A DNA stretch of 64,000 nt from Gillisia sp. (lineage in GTDB: Bacteria; Bacteroidota; Bacteroidia; Flavobacteriales; Flavobacteriaceae). Where the stretch lies: contig JAGXIL010000096.1 in the NCBI GenBank assembly GCA_024635655.1, positions 40,506-104,505 of the forward strand. The letters are read 5' to 3'. Shown piece after piece: positions 54,371-62,785 of the stretch. The position numbers and the translations under genes are program-made. Numbering within the stretch: position 1 is the stretch's first letter; every line of letters starts with the position of its first letter. The notes beneath the pieces are model-generated. The model had not been told where the DNA came from, searched no databases, and was given only the letters and a program-made list of their open reading frames with translations.

Positions 54371-56545
54371 TTAATTATTATTGATTTCAAACTCTTTTGG
54401 TGGCTCTGCCCCCATAAGATGTTCTACGAAATAATCCCAGCGGCGGCGCATCATATAAGTGGTGTCTTCCCCGTAACCATGCCTGGCATTAGGGAAAATT
54501 ATAAGATCGAAATCCTTATTAGCTTTAATTAGCGCGTCTACCACAAGATAAGTGTTGTAAGGAGGTACGTTGTCATCCATTCCTCCGTGAGCGAGTAAAA
54601 GTTTCCCTTCCAGGTTCTCTGCATAATTCTGATTTGCCTGAGCCCTGTAATTATCCTCTCCTTCTTCATCCGTCACCAGGAGACCTATATATCGCTCTCC
54701 CCAGTCATCCTCATAATTCCGGTTATCATGGTTTCCGGATTCAGAAATACCTACTTTGTAAAATTCCGGGTAACGGAACAAAGCTGCAGCAGTGGCATAA
54801 CCTCCCCCTGAATGTCCCCACATCCCAACCCTCTCCAGGTCAAGGTAAGTATGTCTTTCAGAAAGCTGTCTTAATCCTGACATCTGATCTTCTAGAGTAT
54901 TATCGGCCATATTTCCATAACAGGCATCGTGAAATGCCTTTGACCGGCCGGGATTGCAGGTACCGTCAATGACCACTACAATAAATCCCAATTCAGCCAA
55001 AGCCTGATGGTCACTTCGTGCAGGAGAAAAAGACCAGCTTCCCACTCCCCCTCCCTGTGGACCGGGATAAATGTAATTTACAACAGGATATTTCTTTGAC
55101 TCGTCCAGGTCGGTAGGGGTGAAAATTAAACCATATAGGTCAAAGTCACCAATATGTGATTTAACTGAAACAGGTTGAGGAGGTTTCCAGCCGGTTGCTG
55201 TAAGCTCAGATATATCTGCTTTTTCAAGAGGCAGGATTATTCTCCCTCTCATATCCCTCAATTCTGTAACGGGAGCTACATCAGGTTGTGAATATGTGTC
55301 GATAAAATACTTCTCATCCGGGGAGAGGGAAATTGAGTGGTTTCCGTTTTCCGGGGAAAGGAGGTTGAGATTTTTTCCGTTAAAACTGATGCTGTAAAAA
55401 TGGCTGAAATATGGATTCCTGCCATCTTCCCTACCATTGGCCAAAAAGTAGATCGTCTTTTTCCTTTCATCAACTTTTATAACCCGGGTAACAACAAAGT
55501 CACCCTGAGTAATCTGATTTTTAAGATTTCCGGTATTAAGGTCATAGAGGTATAAATGGCCCCAATCATCCCTTTCAGAATACCAGATGATCTCCTCAGA
55601 TCCGGGCAAGTATCTCCAGTTGATGGCTCCCTGGCCAGACTCGTATTGGGTATCTACTACTTCTTCAAAAATATCCCTAACCTCTCCTGTTTGTGCATCG
55701 GCTATTCGCACCCTGGCTTCTTTATGGTCCCGGGAAGTGGATACAAACATGAGTTTACTGCCATCTTCATTCCACTGGTTATCATCAAAATTTCCCGAAC
55801 AGCTAATATCATCGCAAAGGGTTCCGCGCCGCGGATCTGCCGGCACTTGCAGTTGGATCACCTTTGGAGTTTCCACTTCAATGATCACCCGGTGGATCCT
55901 GATGATATCCTCATCTACCGGAAGCGGATATTTCCATTCCTCTAAGTTTGGTGCTCCCACATTAGTTGTAACCAGGTACATATCACTCACGTGCCGCTGG
56001 TCCTGCCGGTAAGTTGCTATTTTTTTAGAATCAGGAGACCACAGCAATATTGGCCTGTCGCTTTTTCTCCATCCTGCGTTATCTGTAGCATAACCAAAAT
56101 TCTCACTTCCATCGGTTGTAAGTTGTTTCTCAACTTCCGAATCAATATTTCGCACCCACAGGTTCCAGTCCCTGATAAAAGCCACTTGAGTACCGTCAGG
56201 AGAAATTACTTCTGCCCTTGGAATGTCTGGAGCTGCTTCAACTTCACTTTTAATGTTTTCCAGTAATTCTGCTTTACTTGCTGCCGATTTTTTACTTTTT
56301 CGGGAGGGATCAACCAGTACAAATTCTTTCTCATCCCCTGTAGAAACCTGATACCAAAACCGGCCATCTTCGAGCCAAAATGGACGCACACTTGCCCTGT
56401 CCACCTTATTATAGGTATTAAATCCTAAGTATTTTACAGCTTGTTCATAATCTGCTGCAGTAAGTGTTTTTTTATTTTCTTGTTGGGCAAAAGATGAATA
56501 AGCAATTAAAAGTGTGCAACTCAAGCTTATAAATAAATTTCTCAT
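54371..56545 (-). CDS. S9B dipeptidyl peptidase IV-like serine peptidase
   Basis: A secreted 724-residue peptidase with signal peptide (ending SFAQQ near residue 21), an eight-blade-like propeller (about 60-470, DPP-IV N-terminal domain) and a C-terminal alpha/beta hydrolase. The catalytic serine lies in GHSGGGY (Ser579), not the GWSYGGY typical of DPP-IV. GGMDDNVPP (Asp) and ARHGYG (His) complete the triad. DPP-IV enzymes remove N-terminal dipeptides, often X-Pro; the changed serine motif could alter specificity. It follows the signal-less GNAT gene on the same strand. Confidence 0.9.
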   Translation of the reverse strand: MRNLFISLSCTLLIAYSSFAQQENKKTLTAADYEQAVKYLGFNTYNKVDRASVRPFWLEDGRFWYQVSTGDEKEFVLVDPSRKSKKSAASKAELLENIKSEVEAAPDIPRAEVISPDGTQVAFIRDWNLWVRNIDSEVEKQLTTDGSENFGYATDNAGWRKSDRPILLWSPDSKKIATYRQDQRHVSDMYLVTTNVGAPNLEEWKYPLPVDEDIIRIHRVIIEVETPKVIQLQVPADPRRGTLCDDISCSGNFDDNQWNEDGSKLMFVSTSRDHKEARVRIADAQTGEVRDIFEEVVDTQYESGQGAINWRYLPGSEEIIWYSERDDWGHLYLYDLNTGNLKNQITQGDFVVTRVIKVDERKKTIYFLANGREDGRNPYFSHFYSISFNGKNLNLLSPENGNHSISLSPDEKYFIDTYSQPDVAPVTELRDMRGRIILPLEKADISELTATGWKPPQPVSVKSHIGDFDLYGLIFTPTDLDESKKYPVVNYIYPGPQGGGVGSWSFSPARSDHQALAELGFIVVVIDGTCNPGRSKAFHDACYGNMADNTLEDQMSGLRQLSERHTYLDLERVGMWGHSGGGYATAAALFRYPEFYKVGISESGNHDNRNYEDDWGERYIGLLVTDEEGEDNYRAQANQNYAENLEGKLLLAHGGMDDNVPPYNTYLVVDALIKANKDFDLIIFPNARHGYGEDTTYMMRRRWDYFVEHLMGAEPPKEFEINNN

Positions 56546-56709
56546 TTTTCAATTAATTATAGGGTCTTTAAAAATGGAGTACATCCCACATAGAATTACA
56601 TTTATGTAGCCACCACTCCAAAGCCCAAGATATTACATTTCCCCAAATGAATTGATCTAATAAGCAGGAAGTGGCTTAGGTACATTTCCTGAAGTGGCAG
56701 AATTTTGCG

Positions 56710-57972
56710 TTAATCTTTCGCAACCTTGATGTCATACACCTGGTAGATATCATCCTGATAGGGATATCTAATATTGTCTTTCAAAAACTGAATCACATAG
56801 GATTTAAGTTCTTCATCTTCAATGACAGTATCTTTGGCAATAATAGTTGCATCAAAACGCGCAATAGACTTGTCATTCATTTTAACATTGCTAAAATTAG
56901 CAGACTTATTAAGGACCGTAATAAAATCTATTTTCTGTAGTTCCTTATCCAGCTCTTCGGTAAGTTCTGTATTCATGCTTGCTTTCCGCAAATAGGGAGG
57001 TTGTGCAAATTGCCAGAACATCATGGCCCCTATTCCGGCAACCACTAACAAAGTAGTTATAAGCCCTGCTTTTTTGCTTCCTTTCAAAAACCGAATACCT
57101 TCCGGTGAAACTTTTCCGTAGAAATAAAAAACCAGGGTAGCAGAAAGGTGAATTCCCAGAAGCTGTAGCAAGATCCTGAACAGGCTGCTGAAAACCACCT
57201 GCCAGTCCATCATATATAAACCTGCTCCAACCAGCCCTACCGGGGGTGCCAGGGAAGCTGCCACCAATATTCCCACTGCTGCCCCTGAAACGAGACTATC
57301 CCTTTCAGACTGACAGATATTTATAGCTCCGGCAAATCCGGAAACGATGGGAAGAAAAAGCGCAAATTTGGAAACCTGGCTTATTTGTTCCATAAGCGGG
57401 GTAAGGGTGGTCAGGGGAAAAATGAGGGTGAGTAGGAAACTCACCAGAATTCCGGTACCTATAGCCAAAAAATACCTGGAAAGACTGCTTTTCAAAAGAT
57501 CCATCTTCCCTGCTGCCGTAGCCAGCGCGGCATTCATAGCCGGGCCTGCAAAGGGAGCAACAAGCATTGCTGCAACCAACAAGTATGAAGTGGAGGTATA
57601 AAGGCCTATCCAGACAATGATCCCGGCTACAAAGGAATAACCAAACAAGCCGAACATGGAGCCTACACTTTGAATCCCTCCAAGGTAAATTTCTAACGAA
57701 CTCTTGGTTTGCACATCTGCTACCTGATCCGGGGATTCTGAAGCAGGGGGATATAAGGAAATAACCCCCCTGGGAATAAGCGTAATTTCAGGTTTTTCAA
57801 ATTGATCAATCTGTTTTAGGAAGTTATTTACCTTCTTATTTGATAAATAAATGTAGAATACATCGTATTGCTCGTTAGATAAATAAATGGTATTCTTTCC
57901 TTCATACTCTTCAACGGTCTTGAGCATTTTTTCCCTGTTTCCTTTAGGGATCTTAATGATTAGCTGGCGCAT
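56710..57972 (-). CDS. DUF389/TIGR00341-family membrane protein
   Basis: A 420-residue protein. The cytoplasmic N-terminal domain (residues 1-85) is followed by about six membrane helices (110-320: YSFVAGIIVWIGLYT, LLVAAMLVAPFAGPAMNAA, LFLPIVSGFAGAINIC, AVGILVAASLAPPVGLVGAGL), then a C-terminal soluble domain. The LVAPFAGPAMN and LAPPVGLVGAGL segments are the DUF389 hallmark. The transport role is not established to my knowledge. About 200 bases separate it from the DUF4174 gene. Confidence 0.82.
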   Translation of the reverse strand: MRQLIIKIPKGNREKMLKTVEEYEGKNTIYLSNEQYDVFYIYLSNKKVNNFLKQIDQFEKPEITLIPRGVISLYPPASESPDQVADVQTKSSLEIYLGGIQSVGSMFGLFGYSFVAGIIVWIGLYTSTSYLLVAAMLVAPFAGPAMNAALATAAGKMDLLKSSLSRYFLAIGTGILVSFLLTLIFPLTTLTPLMEQISQVSKFALFLPIVSGFAGAINICQSERDSLVSGAAVGILVAASLAPPVGLVGAGLYMMDWQVVFSSLFRILLQLLGIHLSATLVFYFYGKVSPEGIRFLKGSKKAGLITTLLVVAGIGAMMFWQFAQPPYLRKASMNTELTEELDKELQKIDFITVLNKSANFSNVKMNDKSIARFDATIIAKDTVIEDEELKSYVIQFLKDNIRYPYQDDIYQVYDIKVAKD

Positions 57973-58186
57973 ATATTTTTATTAAACATGCCTTTCCTTA
58001 TAGGCAGTGGTTATATCTGGTCCCAATAAGAAACCTTAGGTGAGATCAGCAGTAAAAAATAAGTCTTTTTTTATTCTCAGGAAATAATTACTAAAAACTT
58101 TAAGAATTAAAGCCTTTTTATTCTTCAGCAGGAAAAGATTCCCGGGATCCGGATTTAAATTTGAAGGATTATATAATAAGAAAAAC

Positions 58187-58621
58187 TTACTCTTTGTTTT
58201 TTCTGATCTCCTCCCGGCGCATAGGCATCCCGTCAATTACCGAAAAAAGCTTTTCCCCCGACAGGAAATCTTTTTGATCGAGCTTTATACCGCCATCGAG
58301 TCCTATGAGCTTAATTTCTACACCGGAATTTGTAGTCTTATATTCCTTGTACAGCTCAGACCCCTGTTGCCAGGTTTCGCCATCATCAACTCCCACTTTA
58401 TAACGTGTTGGCGTAATTTGATAGATCAGCAGTTTTCGTTCATCAAGGGCTTTGGGATCTTCTTTTAATTCTTTCAGCTGTTTCAGATAATCGATATTGG
58501 AAACGTCATCTGTAAGTAAAAGAACCAGTCTTTCTTTCCATTGATGAGACGAGAGATCCTGGGCATTTACATTAGACATTAGAATAGAAAATAAAAAACT
58601 AAAGATTAATTTCATTCCCAT
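58187..58621 (-). CDS. DUF4174-like exported protein
   Basis: A 144-residue protein with a signal peptide (LIFSFLFSILMSNVNA) and a thioredoxin-like small domain of the DUF4174 type (SSHQWKERLVLLLTDD near the start, then IKLIGLDGGIKL and a closing MPMRREEIRKN). ATG at 58621 or, two codons later, at 58615 could start it. Such proteins are exported and of unknown function. It lies 30 bases downstream of the antiporter gene on the same strand. Confidence 0.75.
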   Translation of the reverse strand: MGMKLIFSFLFSILMSNVNAQDLSSHQWKERLVLLLTDDVSNIDYLKQLKELKEDPKALDERKLLIYQITPTRYKVGVDDGETWQQGSELYKEYKTTNSGVEIKLIGLDGGIKLDQKDFLSGEKLFSVIDGMPMRREEIRKNKE

Positions 58622-58651
58622 AATTTACAAAATTCTGGTAGAATCAAATAA

Positions 58652-60799
58652 CTACTTCCTTTTAAAAAGATCGCTAATGTTCTTCCCAATTTCATCCAGG
58701 CTTTGCATAGATTCTAAAATGGAGGGATTTCTACGGTCATAAGTAGATAATTCTGAAAAGGAATCCTGAATGGGATAAATGAGAATAAAACTATTATTTT
58801 TGAAATGCTTATTAAGATAAACCGGGACCTGAGCCATACTTTTCTGGTATGATATTTTGTTCTTCCTGCTCATCACAATGATCAGGTTATCATTTTTCTC
58901 ACAAATGCGGGAAAAAATGAGAAAATCACTCCAGTCACTAAATTCCTCAAATTCACATTCTACAGGATGCTTTTTATGGACCTGCTTAATATAATTAAGA
59001 GTCTCTGTAGAACTGTAAAAAGCCAAAGTAGCACCGGTATTTCGTGCTATATTCCAAACTTTAATAAGCCAGAAGGGGAAACCTGTTTCCTTTTCTGCTT
59101 TGTCCGGAACCACTATAACGTGCCTTTTTATGGTTGATAATGGCTGGGCAGATCTATATATTAAGGTAGTTGCTTTAGACCTCTCAAGAATTCCTTCAGT
59201 TAGATTCCCTAAATACGAGTCTGAAAGATCACTTTTAACATGCAGCCCTAAAATGAGATCACTAATGTTGTTTTCTTTGATTACGCTCTTGATTCCGTTT
59301 CCAATATTCTGGTCATACCTAAGCAGTTCGGTTAAAATATTATCGGTAGAAGCGGCCGTAACAGCTGCTTTAACCAGGAGTTTTTTGGCATTCTTATCTG
59401 CGTTATTATCTGTAGCATTGTTATTGACTATACTAAGTGCGTAAAGACCGGCTTTATTATTTTTTGATTTTATAGTAACCCCTAAATTTATTAATTCATC
59501 TGTAGTCTCAATATTACTCACAGGAATTAATATTCGTTCCTGATTATCAGTTTGATCCCCTCCGGGCTCAGGAGCTTCAGATAATGCAAGGTTTTTTGCC
59601 CCTTTTTGAGCAACAAAAGAAGCAATGGTACAGGTAATCAGGATCATCAGAATGGTTCCATTAAGAATACTCTCATTAAGTAGCCGTATAGGTTCTCCCG
59701 CGGCGTCTTCCCCAAGAATAATATTGTAACCTACCAGTACTGCCGCCAGAGTAGCCGCTGCCTGCGCATTACTTAATCCAAAGATCAGTCTTCTTTCGTC
59801 AAGAGTGTAATTGTACGTTTTTTGGGTAAGCCATGCGGCGATAAATTTTGCTGAAGTAGCTATAACAGTCATTACCGCGGCAACTTTAATAGTGTCAAGA
59901 TCTTTAAAAAAGGCCCTGTAATCTATAAGCATTCCAACGCCTATCAGGAAGAACGGAATAAAAATAGCACTACCCACAAATTCTATTCTGTTCATAAGAG
60001 GGGAAGTGTGGGGAATAAGACGGTTCAAAGACAGTCCTGCCAAAAATGCCCCAATTATGGCTTCGATACCCGCCAATTCTGCAAGAACAGCTCCCAAAAA
60101 AACCATGACCAGAACAAATATATACTGAGACACGTTATCTTCAAATCGTTTGAAGAACCAACGTGCTATAATTGGAAATACGAAGATCACGATTAAGCCA
60201 AATATCAAAATGGAAATAGTAAGCCTTACCCAAAATTCCGTATTGACCTCCCCTGCCGACATTCCAACAATTACAGCAAGCACTAATAAAGCAAGTGTAT
60301 CGGTGATCATGGTGCCTCCCACGGTAATATTTACAGCCCTGTTCTTTGCTACTCCCAGTTTACTTACCAGGGGATAAGCTATTAAGGTATGTGAGGCAAA
60401 CATACTGGCAAGCAAAACTGAAGTCATGACAGAGAATTCCAGCACGTAATATCCGGCCAGTGTCCCCAGGGTCATAGGGATGAGGAATGTATAGAGCCCA
60501 AAAACAATACTTTTCTTGCTGTTCTTTTTAAAATCTGCCAGATCTATCTCCAGGCCGGCAAGAAACATAATATATAGCAATCCTGCTGTACCCGAAAGGA
60601 TGATGCTACTATCCCTTTCCATTAAGTTAAATCCATTAGGACCTATTACCGCTCCCGCGATTATAAGACCCAGCAAATGTGGGATCTTGATCTTGTTCAG
60701 AATAATGGGTGCAAAAAGGATGATCACAAGGATCAACAGAAATTTCAGTACCGGATTGGTGAGGGGAAGGGTAGCATCGTATATATTTAAAAGGAACAT
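58652..60799 (-). CDS. CPA2-family cation:proton antiporter with C-terminal universal-stress-like domain
   Basis: A 715-residue Na+(K+)/H+ antiporter-type protein. About twelve helices span residues 15-400, with GAFLAGLSLNRLIPH and GLSNAQAAATLAAVLVGYN as family elements. The last 300 residues (from NQERILIPVSNIETTDE) look like tandem universal-stress-protein domains (LILGLHVKSDLSDSYLGN), probably binding nucleotides and regulating transport. The longest frame starts at TTG 60886, but a TATTTTTG promoter element (60838-60845) falls inside it, so ATG 60799 is the chosen start. It precedes the DUF4174 gene. Confidence 0.88.
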   Translation of the reverse strand: MFLLNIYDATLPLTNPVLKFLLILVIILFAPIILNKIKIPHLLGLIIAGAVIGPNGFNLMERDSSIILSGTAGLLYIMFLAGLEIDLADFKKNSKKSIVFGLYTFLIPMTLGTLAGYYVLEFSVMTSVLLASMFASHTLIAYPLVSKLGVAKNRAVNITVGGTMITDTLALLVLAVIVGMSAGEVNTEFWVRLTISILIFGLIVIFVFPIIARWFFKRFEDNVSQYIFVLVMVFLGAVLAELAGIEAIIGAFLAGLSLNRLIPHTSPLMNRIEFVGSAIFIPFFLIGVGMLIDYRAFFKDLDTIKVAAVMTVIATSAKFIAAWLTQKTYNYTLDERRLIFGLSNAQAAATLAAVLVGYNIILGEDAAGEPIRLLNESILNGTILMILITCTIASFVAQKGAKNLALSEAPEPGGDQTDNQERILIPVSNIETTDELINLGVTIKSKNNKAGLYALSIVNNNATDNNADKNAKKLLVKAAVTAASTDNILTELLRYDQNIGNGIKSVIKENNISDLILGLHVKSDLSDSYLGNLTEGILERSKATTLIYRSAQPLSTIKRHVIVVPDKAEKETGFPFWLIKVWNIARNTGATLAFYSSTETLNYIKQVHKKHPVECEFEEFSDWSDFLIFSRICEKNDNLIIVMSRKNKISYQKSMAQVPVYLNKHFKNNSFILIYPIQDSFSELSTYDRRNPSILESMQSLDEIGKNISDLFKRK

Positions 60800-60821
60800 T
60801 CTAAGTATTTTTGGGGTTATC

Positions 60822-60845
60822 CGGAATAATATTCCGCCAAAAATA
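60822..60845 (-). promoter_or_regulatory. Antiporter promoter with palindrome at the start site
   Basis: TATTTTTG on the minus strand (60838-60845) would place the transcription start near 60830. An inverted repeat, CGGAAT-AAT-ATTCCG-type (60822-60836), covers that position and could be an operator. Confidence 0.4.
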
Positions 60846-61030
60846 CAACATTTAAATAAATGAAAATTCTCAGGTATACAGGCCAAATGCTGCTGAAAAT
60901 CCGGATGCTCCCAAAATGAAGTTGAAAAGAATCGAGAAATTTAATGTATAACCAAAATGTTCATTGAATTATGAACAAACCCTTTCTCGCAGAAATTATA
61001 TAACCTTCTCCTGAAGAATCCGCGTTCTAT

Positions 61031-61507
61031 CTAATCCTCTAATTCCTCCAGCTCCAGCTGGTAATCATATTGCAGATCTTCGTGTAGCGTAGAGATGCTC
61101 TTTTTTACCATTCCCAGCTGCCGTTGATAGAGATTCATAAGGGTAAGGTTATTTTTGATCGAGGGCTTAAAAATTTTTAGCTTAAGGCAGAAATAAAGAA
61201 GCAGCTCTACCTCTGTTTCCTTCTTTTGGCTATACCTGCTGTATTTTTTAATGTTACGCAGGATCTTGCGTACGCTCTTTTTTACAAAATAGAAATTCCG
61301 GGTGTTAATCCCTTTAAATTCCTCATCAATTTCTGCTTTTACCGTTTGAATATAGGCCTCTTCATCTGAAGATTCAAAAAGCATATATGTAAGCAGCTCC
61401 TTGTTTTCCTTTTTGAATTTAGCGAGCCGAAGACAGGTTTCCAGCAATTCTTCCCGGGACCTAAAGGAAAGTTCCTTTTTTAACTGACTTACGGTGGCTG
61501 CTTTCAT
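61031..61507 (-). CDS. Helical protein of unknown function
   Basis: A 158-residue mainly helical protein, rich in Lys, Glu and Leu, with no membrane segment and no domain I recognise (SFRSREELLETCLRLAKFKKEN, then a basic middle FVKKSVRKILRNIKKYSRYSQ). A longer frame begins at TTG 61519; ATG 61507 is chosen. It lies 37 bases downstream of the DEAD-like gene on the same strand, so the two are probably co-transcribed and may work together on RNA; that is inference. Confidence 0.7.
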   Translation of the reverse strand: MKAATVSQLKKELSFRSREELLETCLRLAKFKKENKELLTYMLFESSDEEAYIQTVKAEIDEEFKGINTRNFYFVKKSVRKILRNIKKYSRYSQKKETEVELLLYFCLKLKIFKPSIKNNLTLMNLYQRQLGMVKKSISTLHEDLQYDYQLELEELED

Positions 61508-61543
61508 TGTATACTGCAAATTGATTTTGAATGAAACCTGATC

Positions 61544-62158
61544 TTATTTTACCTCAACCACTTCAGAATATGCCATAAACGAATCCTTAAGCCTTTCGAT
61601 CTTTGAATTAAAAGCTGTTGTGAAAACCAGATACTGGCATTTTGAAATGTGTTCCGGAATCCTGATAAGGTCATTGTAATCACGGGTTTTCAGAAGAAAT
61701 TCTGCATCTTCCACAACAAACAATTTTAACTGACTCACATTGATTCCTGTGGCTTTGAAAAGCTTAAACAGTTTATGGGGAGTGGCGATCACAATATCAA
61801 CCCCTTCATAAATTTCCCCTTTTTGCATATCAAGATCGGGTTGATCGTATGCGCTGAAGATCCGCAGATCCATATATCTGGTGAAAGACTTAAATTGCTC
61901 TTCCAGCTCAATAGCTGCTTCCTTATCCCTGACTACAATTAATGCCCGGGGAGCATCTTCAAAAGCTTCGCTTTCCAGGATCTGGATAGTGCTTATGATC
62001 ATGGCCGTAGTTTTCCCACTACCCTCGGGAGCGATCCCAAAGATATTCTTTCCGCTTTTGATCCTGGAGATCACCTTTTTCTGAAAAGGTAAAGGAGTTT
62101 CATATTCAAGTCTTTCAAGAGCTTCAAGAAGAGGAGGATTTAATTTTTTGAATGACAT
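61544..62158 (-). CDS. Single-lobe DEAD-box-like protein with degenerate motifs
   Basis: A 204-residue protein with only the first RecA-like domain of a DEAD-box RNA helicase. The Q motif (TPLPFQ) and Walker A motif I (APEGSGKT) are intact, motif Ib reads ATPHKL, but motif II reads EDAE instead of DEAD, and motif III is TTA instead of SAT. There is no helicase C domain, so it cannot unwind RNA as classical enzymes do. The longest frame starts at TTG 62191, but a promoter element overlaps that position; ATG 62158 is chosen. Confidence 0.82.
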   Translation of the reverse strand: MSFKKLNPPLLEALERLEYETPLPFQKKVISRIKSGKNIFGIAPEGSGKTTAMIISTIQILESEAFEDAPRALIVVRDKEAAIELEEQFKSFTRYMDLRIFSAYDQPDLDMQKGEIYEGVDIVIATPHKLFKLFKATGINVSQLKLFVVEDAEFLLKTRDYNDLIRIPEHISKCQYLVFTTAFNSKIERLKDSFMAYSEVVEVK

Positions 62159-62188
62159 ATTGTTCAGGATCAGGATTTTTATAAGCTG

Positions 62189-62196
62189 CAAAGGTA
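62189..62196 (-). promoter_or_regulatory. -7 promoter element for the DEAD-like gene
   Basis: TACCTTTG on the minus strand, 30 bases upstream of ATG 62158; matches TAnnTTTG. Confidence 0.5.
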
Positions 62197-62250
62197 ATGT
62201 GCTTTGGTCAGGTACCGCTTAAATGCCTGAAAAATTTAAAGTACCCGACA

Positions 62251-62290
62251 ACAAACGGTTACAAACGGATGTAAACGAAAACAAATAGCT
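62251..62290. repeat. Four phased 10-bp repeats upstream of ssb
   Basis: ACAAACGGTT, ACAAACGGAT, GTAAACGAAA and ACAAATAGCT follow each other without gaps; the first two differ at one base, the others drift. The 10-base period is about one helical turn, so all copies face the same side of DNA. It lies between the divergent DEAD-like and ssb promoters. Confidence 0.55.
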
Positions 62291-62319
62291 ACCAACCGAA
62301 TAGGCTATTTATCCTCACC

Positions 62320-62327
62320 TAAGTTTG
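62320..62327 (+). promoter_or_regulatory. -7 promoter element for ssb
   Basis: TAAGTTTG, 49 bases before the ssb ATG; matches TAnnTTTG. No well-placed TTG upstream. Confidence 0.45.
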
Positions 62328-62376
62328 TCATGTTGGAATGAACAAATGATTTTCAACTGCAACAAAATCTTTAGTT

Positions 62377-62706
62377 ATGAGCACTTTAAGAAACAAAGTA
62401 CAATTAATTGGAAACGTAGGTAACACTCCCGAGATTCTCAATCTAGAATCTGGTAAAAAGTTGGCAAAATTTGCCGTTGCCACAAATGAGAGTTACAAAA
62501 ATTCCAAAGGAGAAAAGATCACAGATACCCAGTGGCACAATATTGTAGCCTGGGGAAAAACCGCAGAGCTTGTGGAGAGTTATGTTCCCAAAGGGAAAGA
62601 AGTGGGCATAGAAGGCAAACTTACCAGCCGCAGCTACGAGGACAAAGATGGGGTGAAGCGATATATAACTGAAGTGATCTGTAGTGAACTATTGCTGATG
62701 AAATAG
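62377..62706 (+). CDS. ssb: Single-stranded DNA-binding protein, short tail-less form
   Basis: A 109-residue OB-fold protein with typical SSB sequence: NKVQLIGNVGNTPEIL, KLAKFAVATNESYKN, TQWHNIVAWGKTAE and GIEGKLTSRSYEDKDG. It stops after the OB fold (SELLLMK) and lacks the acidic C-terminal tail (DDDIPF-like) that recruits replication partners. It is therefore probably a secondary SSB, for DNA uptake, recombination or a special niche, rather than the main replication SSB. It has its own promoter, repeats upstream and a terminator after the gene. Confidence 0.9.
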   Translation: MSTLRNKVQLIGNVGNTPEILNLESGKKLAKFAVATNESYKNSKGEKITDTQWHNIVAWGKTAELVESYVPKGKEVGIEGKLTSRSYEDKDGVKRYITEVICSELLLMK

Positions 62707-62753
62707 GCTTCCACAACACTTAACCTGCCCGGGATTTTAGAGATATTCTTTAA

Positions 62754-62781
62754 AAGCGCAGAGCAAATCTTCCCTGCGCTT
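62754..62781. terminator. Terminator between ssb and the GH9 gene
   Basis: AAGCGCAG (62754-62761) pairs with CTGCGCTT (62774-62781), 12-base loop, followed by CCTTTTATTTT on the plus strand. It can also serve the convergent GH9 gene. Confidence 0.75.
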
Positions 62782-62785
62782 CCTT

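Noticed and set aside
60800..60886. Longer antiporter N-terminus from TTG 60886
   Set aside because: It contains the likely promoter element and a Cys-rich stretch atypical of the family.
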